A stretch of 64,000 nt of DNA from Ignavibacteriales bacterium (GCA_016714125.1 JADJNX010000010.1:1-64000), one strand, 5' to 3'. Counted from the first letter of the stretch, positions 37,904-48,816 are shown. The notes: generated from the letters alone by a model not told the origin. Program-made: numbers and translations.

Positions 37904-38851
37904 TTAGACTAAAACTTCACTCTGTTTTTTAATATTATTGATATAATCTGCTGAAACAAGTGCGGCGATGGTTCCATCTGCGACGGCAGTGGTAACCTGT
38001 CTGAACCTCTTAACAATCGAATCACCGGCAGCAAAAACTCCCGTGATGTTTGTTTCCATATTCGAATTTACGATTATCTCTTTATTGGGATTAAGTGCAA
38101 TTATCCCCTCCAAAGATTCGGTGTTTGGTACATAACCAATAAAGATAAAAACACCATCTATCTTCATCTCAGAAAGATCACCCGACGGAATATGCTCAAG
38201 TGTAACACTTTGAAGTTTTTCATCACCCATAAATTGAGTGATTTTGGTCTCCATTATGAAATTGATCTTCTCATTCTTTTTTGCCTCATCACTATAATGT
38301 TCAAAAGCCTGAAAATGATCAAATTGGTGCACAATCGTTACTTTTGATGCATACTTTGTTAAAGAAACCGCCTCCTCGAGGGCTGCATTTCCGCCGCCGA
38401 CAACTATAATTTCTTTGTCCTGAAAGAAATCACCATCGCAGGTGGCACAGTAGGAGATACCCCTGCCCTTGAACTCGGCTTCACCCGGTGCACCAATCAT
38501 TCTCGATTTCCCACCAGTGGCGATGATCACAGAATGCGCAGTGAATGTCTCTTTGTTATTTATTTCAACCGACTTGATTTCGCCTTCGAGTTGAAGGGAA
38601 GTCACTTTCAGGTTTGAGCGAATTTTACAGCCGAAACTAATTGCCTGCTGCTTCATCGTGCGTGCAAGTTCATAGCCACTGACATGTTCCACTCCGGGAT
38701 AGTTGGCAACCTCATGTGTGAGTACCAACTGACCGCCTACCGTCCCCTCGTTTAAGATAAGGGTTGAGACCTTTGCCCGAGAGAGATAAATCCCTGCTGT
38801 GAGCCCCGCAGCTCCGGCACCAATTATTATTGAGTCAAAATGATTGTCCAT
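37904..38851 (-). CDS. trxB: Thioredoxin reductase
   Basis: A 315-residue low-molecular-weight NADPH-thioredoxin reductase. It has an N-terminal FAD-binding IIIGAGAAGLTAGIYLSRA, NADPH-binding IIVVGGGNAALEEAVSLTKY, the redox-active CATC (Cys135 and Cys138), and GVFAAGDSIVKRFRQVTTAV at the flavin site. The start MDNHFDSIII (38851) follows the stop of the thioredoxin-like gene by one base. The longer ORF from 38875 would read inside that gene. It should reduce the neighbouring thioredoxin. Confidence 0.92.
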   Translation of the reverse strand: MDNHFDSIIIGAGAAGLTAGIYLSRAKVSTLILNEGTVGGQLVLTHEVANYPGVEHVSGYELARTMKQQAISFGCKIRSNLKVTSLQLEGEIKSVEINNKETFTAHSVIIATGGKSRMIGAPGEAEFKGRGISYCATCDGDFFQDKEIIVVGGGNAALEEAVSLTKYASKVTIVHQFDHFQAFEHYSDEAKKNEKINFIMETKITQFMGDEKLQSVTLEHIPSGDLSEMKIDGVFIFIGYVPNTESLEGIIALNPNKEIIVNSNMETNITGVFAAGDSIVKRFRQVTTAVADGTIAALVSADYINNIKKQSEVLV

Positions 38852-38852
38852 T

Positions 38853-39200
38853 TTATTTCCCGAACTGCTCATCAAGAATTGAAGTTACCTGATCTCTTGT
38901 CTGGATGCTGCTTGTGGCTTTTACAACTTTACCATTTTTATAATAGACTGTGAAAGGAAGACCGGAAAAGTTTCTGCATTCGGCCAGGTCTCTGATCACT
39001 CTTGCATCAGGTGAATCAAATGGCATATCTGCAAATTTGATGTTGGTGTATTCATTTTCAAGTTCTTCCATTACATCATAAACAGGGATACACATTGGTC
39101 CCATGCGTCCACAGCATACCATCACATTTTCATTATTCTCTATTACTGATTTATGATCTTCTAAAGACTCTATATGAGTTAAATTCGTTTTGAGTGACAT
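38853..39200 (-). CDS. Atypical thioredoxin with CCGRMGPMC active site
   Basis: A 115-residue thioredoxin-fold protein upstream of, and nearly touching, trxB. Where a thioredoxin normally has WCGPC, it has VCCGRMGPMCIPVYDVMEEL, with Cys at 29, 30 and 37. The rest of the fold is normal: IKFADMPFDSPDARVIRDL, then NFSGLPFTVYYKNGKVVKAT, including the cis-Pro in LPFT, and a C-terminal helix. Proteins with a widely spaced pair like this occur in some anaerobes (recalled, not checked). It is probably the redox partner of the adjacent reductase. Confidence 0.75.
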   Translation of the reverse strand: MSLKTNLTHIESLEDHKSVIENNENVMVCCGRMGPMCIPVYDVMEELENEYTNIKFADMPFDSPDARVIRDLAECRNFSGLPFTVYYKNGKVVKATSSIQTRDQVTSILDEQFGK

Positions 39201-39271
39201 ATTTTCTCCAAAATTAAGAATTAATTGTTTTAATACTAATATGATGTGAGAAAATGAATTTAGATTCAGAA

Positions 39272-41939
39272 CTATTTCATAAGCACAAGTTTACGGGTTG
39301 CATTAAAACTTTTCCTGTAACATCAATTGAACTTAGCCTGTAAACATATACCCTGATGATAAACCATATTTTGTTGCATCAATTGTTACTGAATGACTGC
39401 CTGCTTCCATCGCACCGGAGAGAAGTGTCGCCACCTCTTCTCCCTGCATATTGTAAAGTTTTAGATTTACACTTCCTGTTTGTGGAAGGTTAAACCTGAT
39501 AACTGTTTCAGGGTTGAAAGGATTGGGGTAGTTTTGTTCAAGAGCAAAAACTGAGGGAATTTCTGTATCTATCTCAACAACATTGCTGTATTCAAACTTT
39601 CCATCATTATCCAACTGTTTGAGACGGTAGGATACCGTTCCGGTTGATGGTAATGGATCTGAAAAGTTGTAATATTTAGGAGAGTTTGAGGTTCCATGCC
39701 CCTCAATAAAGGAAATTCTTTCCCAGTCGGTTGTGGTGGTTTTTCTCTCAACTTCAAATCCATAGTTATCCACTTCTGTTGCAGTTTCCCACGAGAGTTG
39801 AACGGCATTGTTCAGGTATTTTGCTGAAAATGAGATAAGTTCAACGGGAAGTGCAGGATCGGATGGGTCGGAGAGTGATGCAAAACGTGCTCTCGAATTT
39901 CCTCCCATTGTGGTAAATAGACCTCCTGTCAAAATTCGTGTATGATCATAATCTAAAAAAATGGAATACACAATAGAGTTGGGGTTTGGGTCCCATGAGT
40001 TGGCAAGCCCGGTGACGGGATCAATGGATGACAAACAAGACCTGGACTGCCCTCCTATGGTTGAGAAATTTCCACCAACATAAACCGCATCGCTACTAAT
40101 AGTAATGGTTTGAACAGCACTATTAGCATCTGGATTCCATGATGATGCTTCTCCCGTTGTGGAACTCAAAGCAGCTATCCTGTTTCTCGACTGTCCGCCT
40201 ATATTAGTAAAATATCCACCGGCATAAACCGTACTGCCATTAATAGCAAGGGTTGTAACAAAACTGCTGGCATTCGGGTTCCAGGCAGTTACCAAACCGC
40301 TTGTAGCATCAATAGCAGCTATATTATTCCTGGCTTGCAAGCCGGCAATTGTGAAAGCTCCAGCGGCATAAACCAGGCCACCATTCGATTTAACCGTAAA
40401 AACTGTGCCGTTAAGACCAGGGTTCCATGTAGTTGCCAAACCGCTGGTCGCATCTAATGCGGCTAAGTAATTTCTTGATTGGCCTCCAATGGTTGTGAAA
40501 TTCCCACCGGTATATACCGTGGCTCCGCTCACAGCAATATCAAATATGCCAAAGTTTGCATTTGGATTCCAGGCAGTTGCTGCACCGGTTGTAGCATCCA
40601 ACGCAGCGATGTAGTTTCTGGTTTGCCCACCAATATTCGTGAAATCTCCACCGGCATAAACAGTACTGCCGCTGACAGTTATTGTATTCACTGCATTATT
40701 TGCATTTGGATTCCATGAGGTTGCTTCTCCCGTGGTTGCATCAAACGCTGCTATTTTATTTCTTATTTTTCCACCAATCGAATTAAGGCTTCCCCCGGTG
40801 TATAACGTTGTTCCGTGTATTGCAAGTGCGTAAAGTGTAGAAGAACTCACAGGATCCCATGCCGTTGCGAGTCCGGTTGTAACATCAAGGCCGGCAATCC
40901 TGTATCGGGTTCCCCCCCCGATTGATGTGAAGACTCCACATGCATATATCGTACTCCCATTCAATATCATATCAGAAACAGTACCATTTGCATTAGGATT
41001 CCAGGCAGTTGCAAGACCTGTTGTAACATCCAATGCTCCAATTCTATTTCTCGACTGCCCTCCAATAAATGTGAATCCTCCACTCGCATAAACCGTGCTG
41101 CCATTAACAACAATTTTTTCGACCCTTGCATCAGCAATAGGATTCCATGAGGTTGCAAGTCCCGTTGTTCCGTCTAAAGCTGCGATTTTACCCCTGTCTT
41201 GCCCACCAATATTAGTAAAATCTCCGCCGGCATACACTGTGTTTTCACTTACCGCAAGTGAATAACCCGAAGTCGATGCATCAGGATTCCAACCTGCAAG
41301 TTCCATTGTGGTAAGATCAAAGGCTGCAATTTTGTTCCTTGCCGTACTAAAAACATTTAGAAATAATCCGCCTATATATAGAGTGGTACCGCTCGCAGCA
41401 ATGGTTCTTACAGTCCCATCAGGTGCCGGATTCCATGTTGTCGCAAGCCCGGAAGAAGGTGACAACTCGGCAAGACACCTTCCCCCTGCTCCACCGATAG
41501 AGGTGAAACTTCCTCCCACAAAAAGAGAACCCCCATGAAGGACAAGAGAATAAACTGTGCTGTTTGCACTTGGATTAAAATCAGGATTTACCGTTTTATC
41601 AGGCTTAATATGTGCGATTCTGTTCCGTGTAAATTCGCCAACCTTCGTAAATTCGCCGCCAATATACCAGCCACCATTTCCATCGGAGATAACACACCTG
41701 ATGATTCCATTCACTTCCGGCATGGAATAATCGACATTTCCAGTTTCCAGACTTATCGCCCCGCCATTACCTGTATATTTCCCGACATAATCAAAATATC
41801 CACCGAGATAAATTGTATTCCCTGACTGTGTAACACATTTAACTTCTCCATTTGTGGTCCACATATTTGGATCCACTGTTTGAGAAAAAGCGAATGTTGT
41901 TAACACCAAACAGATTGAAGTTATTATTGTTGTTCTCAT
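39272..41939 (-). CDS. T9SS-exported 14-repeat beta-propeller protein, paralogue 1, frameshifted at 3' end
   Basis: A secreted protein of about 889 residues. The signal peptide ends TTFAFSQ. Fourteen repeats of about 47 residues follow, with the core VYAGGDFTNIGGQTRNYIAA then TTGAATAWNPNAN, resembling DUF5122/delta-60 propeller repeats. Next is a beta-sandwich (PVELISFSAKYLNNAVQLSW), and then the T9SS domain (FALEQNYPNPFNPETVIRFN). In the given frame the gene stops at 39333 after SSGYMFTG. Two indels, near 39345 and 39295, restore the normal ending (YRLSSIDVTG … FNATRKLVLMK) with a stop at 39272, as in its neighbour. The function is unknown, likely surface or extracellular. Confidence 0.82.
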
Positions 41940-42054
41940 TTAAAGCCTTCTTATTTTTTATCTAATTAAAGATTTAGAACCTAACCGTTTAATAGTGAGT
42001 AATCTTTGACCATGGAAAGCGTATCCTCGCCTTCACAGAATCATATTACTTGCT

Positions 42055-44724
42055 TTATTTCATTAAAATTAATTTCCGACTTGCATTAAAACTCCTGCCT
42101 GCAACATCAATTGAGCTAAATCTGTAAACATAAACCCCCGATGATAATCCGTATTTGGTTGCATCAATTGTTACTGAATGACTGCCGGCTTCCATCGAAC
42201 CGGAGAGAAGTGTCGCCACCTCTTCCCCCTGCATGTTGTACAACTTAAGACTTACACTTCCTGTTTGTGGAAGGTTAAACCTGATAACTGTTTCAGGGTT
42301 AAAAGGATTTGGGTAGTTCTGTTCAAGAGCAAAAACTGATGGAACTTTGGTATCTATCTCGATTACATTGCTGTAGTCAAATTTTCCATCGTTATCCAAC
42401 TGTTTGAGTCGATATGAAATTTTTCCTGATGATGATACCGGATCTGAAAAGTTATAATATTTGGGTGAGTTTGAGGTTCCATGTCCCTCTATGAAGGAAA
42501 TTTTCTGCCAATCGGAAGAGATTGTTTTTCTCTCAACTTCAAATCCATAGTTATCCACCTCTGTGGCAGTTTTCCATGACAGTTGTACGGCATTATTTAG
42601 ATATTTTGCAGAAAAGGAGACAAGTTCAACGGGAAGTGCAGGATCGGATGGATCGGAGAGTGCAGCAAAACCTCTGGTATCCTCTCCAATAACATCAAAG
42701 AAATTACCACCAACCAAAATTCTTGAGTGGTCATAATCGATTGATATTGCATTTACAGAATGGCTCGCATTCGGATTCCATGAGGCAACTCCTCCATCCG
42801 ATTTGTTAATTGAGCCAATATAGTTCCTAGTCATTCCGGCAATTGTCGTAAAATCCCCTCCAATATATACTTGCGTTCCACTTAAAGCTAATGCCGCAAC
42901 CTGTTCGTTTGCGATCGGATTCCAGGATGTCGCAGTGCCATCTGATGAATTTAAAGCTGCAACGTAATTTCTGGTCTGTCCACCTATTGTTGTAAAATTC
43001 CCACCGGCATATACAGTTGTTCCATCGACAGCAATGGAATAAACAAAATGGTCTGCATTTGGATTAAACGAATTTGCGAGTCCATCTGAGATATTTAATG
43101 ATGCAATGTAATTTCTTGTCTGTCCACCAACACTGGAAAATACTCCCCCAACATAGGCTTGACTTCCTGATATATTAATTGTCAATACAGCGTTGTTTGC
43201 ATTAGGATTCCAATCGGTTAGACTCAAGTCTGCAATATTATAAGCTGCAAGTCTGTTTCGAGTCTGCCCACTGACAGTCGTAAAATTCCCACCGGCATAT
43301 AATTTTCCATTATTTACATGCAGACATCTCACAAGTGAATTTGGTGATGGGTCCCAACCTGTAGCCAACCCGGTTGTTGCATCGAGAGCTGCAAAATAAC
43401 TGCGAGACTGACCACCAATATTTGAAAAACTTCCCCCCGCAAAAACAGTTGTACCACTTGTAGCCAATGTGTAAATAAGTCCGTCATTGTCAGGGTTCCA
43501 GGAGGTTGCCTCCCCGGTTGTTGCATCTATGGCAGCAATATTGTTCCTTAAAACACCCCCGATTGAATTTAAGTTACCACCTGCATACAGATTGGTTCCA
43601 TAAATCGCGAGAGCCAGAACTGCAGATCCGGCATGAGCAGTCCATGAGGTGAGATTACCTGTTGCAACTTCCACGGCTGCAACTCTTAATCTGGGTTGAC
43701 CCATAAAAGTACGAAACCAGCCCCCCAGATATGCAATTCCGCCTGAGAATACAATGTTTTCAACCCGAGCATCAGGATTTGGAGCCCAGCTTGTTATGAT
43801 TCCTGTTGTAGCATCAAATGTTGCCAAATTATTTCGTGGCATGCCGGCAATATTACCAAAATATCCGCTTACATACAGTGTGTTCCCCTCCACTTCCAAC
43901 AATTCAATACTGTTATCAGGATTTGGGTCCCAGGAGGTGGTGGCTCCTGTAGTTGCATCAATTGCGGCTAATTTATATCGATTTAAACCACCCATTGTTG
44001 TAAAAAAGCCACCTGCATATATGGTGTTTCCACTAAGTGCCATGGATGTAACCGTTGAGCCGGCATTTGGATCCCAATCTAAAACAGCACCTGTCGATTT
44101 TTCGACGACACCGATGTAATTTCTTGTGCCACCCCCAAGTGTTGTAAAACTACCACATAGAAAAACCTTCTCCCCACTTACAATAATTTTAAAAACCGAA
44201 GCACCGGCATTTGGATTCCATGAAGTTGGAACACCCGTTGTCGGATCCAGTGCAGCTATCCTGCTCCTTGCCAGACCACCAATATTACTAAAATTTCCCG
44301 CAACATAAAGCACACCATCAACCAATTCGAGATCATAAATTGTACTAGTAGGAGAAGGATTAAAAACCGGGTCAACAATTCCATCAGAATTAATGTGAGC
44401 AAGGTTGTTTCTGACGAGACCTCCAACTCTGGTAAAATTGCCCCCGATATACCAACCCCCGTTTCCATCAGAAATAACACTGTTTACCGCATTATTAACT
44501 TTGGGCATTGAGAGGTTTAATTCGCCTGTGGCTATATTAACCATTGCCCCCTGTCCCGTATATCTACCAACATAGTTGAATTGCCCGCCTATATAAATGG
44601 TATTTCCTGTTTGGGTGATGGCGCTTACCGAACCATCCGTCATCCAAATATTTGGATCAATCGTTTGTGAATAGGTGAAATTAGTAAAATATATAAAAAG
44701 GGCTACTGCGACAGTAATTTTCAT
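42055..44724 (-). CDS. T9SS-exported 14-repeat beta-propeller protein, paralogue 2
   Basis: An intact 889-residue paralogue of the preceding gene. The start MKITVAVALFIYFTNFTYSQ (44724) is chosen because it begins a signal peptide; the ORF start at 44778 adds 18 hydrophilic residues. It also has 14 repeats (for example LYAGGNFTTVSGQTRNRLAA), aligning one to one with those of paralogue 1, including the eighth repeat's unusual LNSIGG. The C-terminal sandwich and T9SS sorting domain (NYPNPFNPETVIRFNLPQTG … SSGVYVYRFSSI) are nearly identical between the two. Fourteen repeats would fit two seven-bladed propellers. Binding of a surface ligand is inferred only. Confidence 0.85.
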   Translation of the reverse strand: MKITVAVALFIYFTNFTYSQTIDPNIWMTDGSVSAITQTGNTIYIGGQFNYVGRYTGQGAMVNIATGELNLSMPKVNNAVNSVISDGNGGWYIGGNFTRVGGLVRNNLAHINSDGIVDPVFNPSPTSTIYDLELVDGVLYVAGNFSNIGGLARSRIAALDPTTGVPTSWNPNAGASVFKIIVSGEKVFLCGSFTTLGGGTRNYIGVVEKSTGAVLDWDPNAGSTVTSMALSGNTIYAGGFFTTMGGLNRYKLAAIDATTGATTSWDPNPDNSIELLEVEGNTLYVSGYFGNIAGMPRNNLATFDATTGIITSWAPNPDARVENIVFSGGIAYLGGWFRTFMGQPRLRVAAVEVATGNLTSWTAHAGSAVLALAIYGTNLYAGGNLNSIGGVLRNNIAAIDATTGEATSWNPDNDGLIYTLATSGTTVFAGGSFSNIGGQSRSYFAALDATTGLATGWDPSPNSLVRCLHVNNGKLYAGGNFTTVSGQTRNRLAAYNIADLSLTDWNPNANNAVLTINISGSQAYVGGVFSSVGGQTRNYIASLNISDGLANSFNPNADHFVYSIAVDGTTVYAGGNFTTIGGQTRNYVAALNSSDGTATSWNPIANEQVAALALSGTQVYIGGDFTTIAGMTRNYIGSINKSDGGVASWNPNASHSVNAISIDYDHSRILVGGNFFDVIGEDTRGFAALSDPSDPALPVELVSFSAKYLNNAVQLSWKTATEVDNYGFEVERKTISSDWQKISFIEGHGTSNSPKYYNFSDPVSSSGKISYRLKQLDNDGKFDYSNVIEIDTKVPSVFALEQNYPNPFNPETVIRFNLPQTGSVSLKLYNMQGEEVATLLSGSMEAGSHSVTIDATKYGLSSGVYVYRFSSIDVAGRSFNASRKLILMK

Positions 44725-45223
44725 TTGCTGCTCTTTTGTTATTGAGTATTGAATTTCTCTTTGATCCAAAATATTCACAGAAAGTCACAAAAGTGTATTA
44801 TGCTTCAATGTTTTCCACAGTTGTGGATATCTTAATAATTAAATATTAATTGGATTTGGTATGAAGATACCGGACGAAAAATAATCTGAGGGGATTTTAG
44901 AGCAGGTTTGCTTCGGGGAATTTAATAATAACTGAAAGCCGAACGGAGTAAACACATGTTGTATGTTTTGTTAATTTCGCGCCTCTTTCCTAACCCTGGA
45001 AAATGTTAAACACGACTTTACAGATAATTATTAAGAATAATCTCTAAAAAGAATTACCTCCGGGGCAAATGAAAAAAATATGTTAACTAAACCTCACAAA
45101 ACCTGAACTCAATTTAACGATAATATTTATTAAATTCAAGTATTATACCAATCGATTATTAATTATATTTCGAATATATCATCAAAAGGCCCTCAAACGT
45201 CTTTTCAGGAGGATATCGCAGGT
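44725..45223. other. Intergenic region upstream of the repeat-protein pair
   Basis: About 500 AT-rich bases lie between the paralogue 2 start and the glnA terminator. They contain no open frame of note and no RNA gene that I recognise. The part near 44725-44900 should hold the promoter of paralogue 2. It includes a TTTTCCACAGTTGTGGAT segment (44810-44827) with CCACAGTTGTGG as an imperfect inverted repeat. Confidence 0.4.
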
Positions 45224-45278
45224 ATAAAAAAGGCAGGACTGTCTGAACCGTTTCGAGGAGAAACTTGAGTCCTGCCTG
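45224..45278 (-). terminator. Rho-independent terminator of glnA
   Basis: On the minus strand CAGGCAGGACT pairs with AGTCCTGCC around an inner hairpin (GTTTCTCCTCGAAAC). It is followed by a run of six T. It lies about 40 bases after the glnA stop. Confidence 0.82.
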
Positions 45279-45315
45279 TATTGATCTCCGCAGTTAATCC
45301 GGCGGATAAAAAGGA

Positions 45316-46697
45316 TTACAAATTAAAATACATCTTGAATTCAAACGGATGAGGCATCGTGCCAATTGCCGAAATCTCTTCGTGTTTTATCCTCATCCAC
45401 TGTTTAATTAGTTGATCAGTGAAGACTCCTCCACGCTTCAAGAATTCATTATCCATTTCGAGAGCATCAAGTGCTTCATCAAGATTTCTGGGGAGAAAAC
45501 TCAATTTATCGCGGTTTTTTTCACTCATATCCAGTTTTTCTGATGGCCCAAATCCTTCAGTTTCTGGATCGATTTTATTGACCACACCATCAATTCCGGC
45601 GAGAAGTATGGCACTTAAACAGAGATACGGATTTGCAGTCGCATCCGGTGGTCTGTATTCAAACCTGGTTTCATCGGGGTTGTTGACATACTTGGGAATC
45701 CTGATTGCGGAAGCCCTGTTCCCCTGTCCGTAAGTTAGAACAACGGGAGCTTCAAATCCCGGTACAAGTCTTTTATATGAGTTTGTTGAGGGATTGGTGA
45801 ATGCGGAGAGGGCAGGAGCATGTTTCAGGATACCACCCATAAAAAATCTCGCAAGATCGTTCAGGTTGGCATATTTCCCTTTTTCATAAAACGCATTTTT
45901 ACCATCTTTTGTCAGATAGAGGTGAACATGCATTCCATTACCAGCCTGTTGATACATCGGTTTTGGCATGAACGTTATGAACAGGTTCTCCCGCCGTGCA
46001 TAATTCATCAATACATATTTTGAGGTGACAATGTTATCCGCAGTGGTAAGCAAATCAGAGAAATATGTTTCGATCTCCTGTTGACCTCTTTCACCTACTT
46101 CATGATGGTGATATTTGACATCAACACCCACCTGATTTAACAGGCGACAAGCTTCATCTCTGAAATCATCATAAACATCAAATGGATTGGCTGCATGGTA
46201 GGCATTTTTATGAAACTCCTCGGCGTGTTCAAGTTCATAATATGAAGAGGCGGTTCTTGTGTCATATTTAACTTTTGAAAATATATAAAATTCAAATTCC
46301 GGACCCCACATCGATTTGTCGGCACCCGTATATTCCTGAAGCAATTTCTCCACTCTCTTTGCCATATATCTTCCATCCTGTGGGAATGGAGACCTTTTTT
46401 CATCGGTGAGATGAACAGTGGAATAAAAACTTAGTGTAGGAGCATCCCTGAAAAGGTCGATAACAGCAGTTGACAAATCGGGGATTTGCACCATGTCGCT
46501 GTTTTCAACTTTTGAAAAGCCATAACTTGAAGCGTCAAAACCAACTCCTTCAGTCATCAGCTTTTCCAATATCCCTTTCTGACGGGTAGAGAGATATGGT
46601 GTAGCCTTCCAGTAAGATCGATACTTTTAAGGTCGATGACCTGTATTCCCTTCTCTTCAATGAGACGGTTACAGTGATTTAATAAATTAGTGTACAT
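45316..46697 (-). CDS. glnA: Glutamine synthetase, type I-like, frameshifted near N-terminus
   Basis: Glutamine synthetase makes Gln from Glu, ammonia and ATP. The gene starts at ATG 46697 (MYTNLLNHCNRLIEEKGIQV … DLTGRLHHISLP). It shifts frame near 46580, then continues KLMTEGVGFDASSYGF. Further motifs are WGPEFEFYIFS (metal-binding Glu), HHHEVGERGQQEIETYF, GNGMHVHLYLTKDGK (ATP and ammonia site), NSYKRLVPGFEAPV and ETRFEYRPPDATANPYLCLS. The product of about 460 residues is a short GlnA of the alpha type and lacks the 25-residue insertion of adenylylated GSI-beta. A terminator follows. The upstream region holds a possible operator. Confidence 0.9.
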
Positions 46698-47009
46698 ATT
46701 GATCTCAATTTTTCTTTATTAAGAGTTTAAACTTAAATCATTTTAAAACAAAAGAAAAATGCCAACTACCTTAATTACTAAGGTTGTTTTCCAATTTACA
46801 ACAGTATTGATATACCCTTGCCTAATAAAGTAAAATTTTTTAGCACTTTGACCTTAATTACTTAAATTTATTAGGCTGAGAAAATATTTTAGAAAAGACA
46901 ATATTTTTACATATTTAGTGAATTAAATTAGTAGTAAATTTAATAAATAAATTTCCGGAAACTGTTAGATTTACTTCCGGTGTCTTTTGAGAACTTAATT
47001 GAGGCAATC
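46698..47009. promoter_or_regulatory. glnA/msrB divergent regulatory region with inverted repeat
   Basis: This 312-base AT-rich region separates glnA (minus) and msrB (plus). It contains a perfect inverted repeat ACCTTA-ATTAC-TAAGGT at 46768-46784. A direct copy of its first 12 bases (ACCTTAATTACT) lies at 46851-46862, 83 bases away. This pairing is what an operator for a dimeric regulator, such as a nitrogen-responsive one upstream of glnA, could look like. The regulator is not identifiable from the window. Confidence 0.45.
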
Positions 47010-47558
47010 ATGCTTAGACATCTTATTTTTATCGGTTCTCTCCTTCTGTTTATTGCCTTCGCGGTTGTAATAGCATTAAATAAACAGGAAGAGCAGAAAG
47101 TCGTTAAGTCACAACTTATGGCGTTAAATGATTCAACCGGAAATAACAAAACAGGAGACCAGATGAAAGATAAGATAGTTAAAACTGATGCCGAATGGAA
47201 GGCAATTCTCACCGATGAACAATATCATGTTATGCGTGAAAAGGGAACAGAACGCCCTTTCACCGGTAAGTTTTGGGATCACAAGGAAACGGGTACTTAC
47301 AAATGCGCCGGCTGTGGTGAAGTGTTGTTTGAGTCAATTACAAAATTTGATGCCCACTGTGGATGGCCCAGTTTTTATGCTCCGGGTGATTCGGGTGTTA
47401 TTGCAGAAAATTCAGACTATTCACACGGTATGGTCCGCACCGAAGTAATCTGTAACAAATGTGGAGCTCATCTTGGTCATGTTTTTAACGACGGACCAAA
47501 ACCAACAGGTCTGAGATACTGCATCAATTCAGTCTCTTTGATTTTTGAGAAAAAGTGA
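47010..47558 (+). CDS. msrB: Membrane-anchored or exported peptide-methionine (R)-S-oxide reductase
   Basis: MsrB reduces methionine-R-sulfoxide in proteins. The start at MLRHLIFIGSLLLFIAF (47010) gives an N-terminal hydrophobic helix, so the enzyme is exported or anchored. The catalytic domain (residues 55-182) has TGTYKCAGCGEVLF and EVICNKCGAHLGHVFNDGPK (two zinc CxxC pairs), HCGWPSFY, and the resolving end GLRYCINSVSLIF with the catalytic Cys in RYC. The length beyond the anchor is normal. An envelope-located MsrB would protect secreted proteins against oxidation. Confidence 0.88.
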   Translation: MLRHLIFIGSLLLFIAFAVVIALNKQEEQKVVKSQLMALNDSTGNNKTGDQMKDKIVKTDAEWKAILTDEQYHVMREKGTERPFTGKFWDHKETGTYKCAGCGEVLFESITKFDAHCGWPSFYAPGDSGVIAENSDYSHGMVRTEVICNKCGAHLGHVFNDGPKPTGLRYCINSVSLIFEKK

Positions 47559-47627
47559 ATTTAAGAGCGCAAGATTAATTCATCAATTCTCATTAAATTA
47601 AGGGTTGAAATTTTTAGAAAATAATAC

Positions 47628-48805
47628 ATGTACAGAATATTTCTTCTCTTTCTCCTTTTTGCCCTTGCACAGGCTCAAAATCAGGATAACACGATGCTGT
47701 CAGCAATTGAACTGAGACATAAAATTCACGCCAATCCTGAACTGATGTTTGAGGAGTTTAAAACAACCGGGTTATTAAAACAAAATATTGAACAGCTCCC
47801 CGGCATCATAATTCACACCCCAACTCCAACCGGACTTGTAGTAGAATATACCGTGAACTCAGGCGATTACCTTCTTTTCAGAGCCGACATCGATGCGTTG
47901 CCTGTGGTTGAAGAAACAGGAATCCCTCATGCCGCAACAAATGGTAAAATGCACGCATGTGGCCATGATGTTCACACCTCAATACTTTATCAGTTTCTTA
48001 AAGAAGTGGTTAATGACAAGGTGGATCAGAACCTGATTTTTGTATTCCAACCGGCAGAAGAGGGAGGCGGTGGAGCCGATATTCTGATCAAAACAGGACT
48101 TCTCGATAAGTTTAAAATCACGAAGGCTTTTGCACTTCATGTAAATGACGATTTTGATACCGGAGTAATAGCCTCCACAAAAGGGACACTTTTTGCTGCT
48201 TCAAACGCAATTGGCATCAATTTCACAGGAAAACAGTCACATGTTGCGTTCCACGAAAATGGGATTAATGCATTTGACGGATTGATGTTATTTCTTCAAA
48301 AAGCCAAGACAACAGTTAGTTCTTCTGGTAAAAAAATCCTTTTTGGTTACGGGAAAATCTCCTCCGGAATAGCAAGAAATATAGTTCCCCCTACCGCCAG
48401 ATTTGATGGTTCATTAAGGGCTCTCAAAATCGAAGATTTTAAGTGGTTCCTCGACGAACTTTTTAGAATAGGCAACGAAGTTGAACAAGAGACAAAAGTA
48501 AAATGTGAAGTTGTCCACGACAACAACCCCTATGTGGAAGTTACCGTAAACGATAAACTTTATGATGATCTAAAACCCGCCCTTGAAAAACACTTTAAAT
48601 TTATTGACTGCGGAAGCAGGTTTACGGGTGAGGATTTTGGTTTTTCAGCAAAAAATATCCCTCCTTTATGTTTTGGCTTGGCACCTCAAAAGGTGAGAGA
48701 TTTGGGCTGCATACACCCCAATTTCTGCCGGGTGATGATATCATAGCCATCGGAGCAAAAGCTTTCCGGTTGATTCTGAATCACCAAACCGAAGAAAAAC
48801 GGTAA
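47628..48805 (+). CDS. Exported M20 family amidohydrolase, frameshifted near C-terminus
   Basis: An M20D-type metallo-amidohydrolase (hippurate hydrolase / N-acyl amino acid deacylase like). The signal peptide is residues 1-16 (LLFALAQAQ). Metal ligands are in GKMHACGHDVHTSILY and FVFQPAEEGGGGAD, with RADIDALPVVEETG before them and ALHVNDDFDTGVIAS after. The frame breaks near 48685, and the resumed reading gives LHTPQFLPGDDIIAIGAKAF with a stop at 48805, as expected for the family's C-terminal His-containing strand. Of the possible substrates, N-acylated or other small amides in the periplasm are most likely. It is 11 bases upstream of the TPR kinase gene. Confidence 0.82.
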
Positions 48806-48816
48806 CAGGCATTAAA

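Noticed and set aside
39600..44500. Several plus-strand ORFs of 60-120 codons across the propeller genes
   Set aside because: They are antisense to repeated coding sequence, recur with the repeat period and have no start context or domain.
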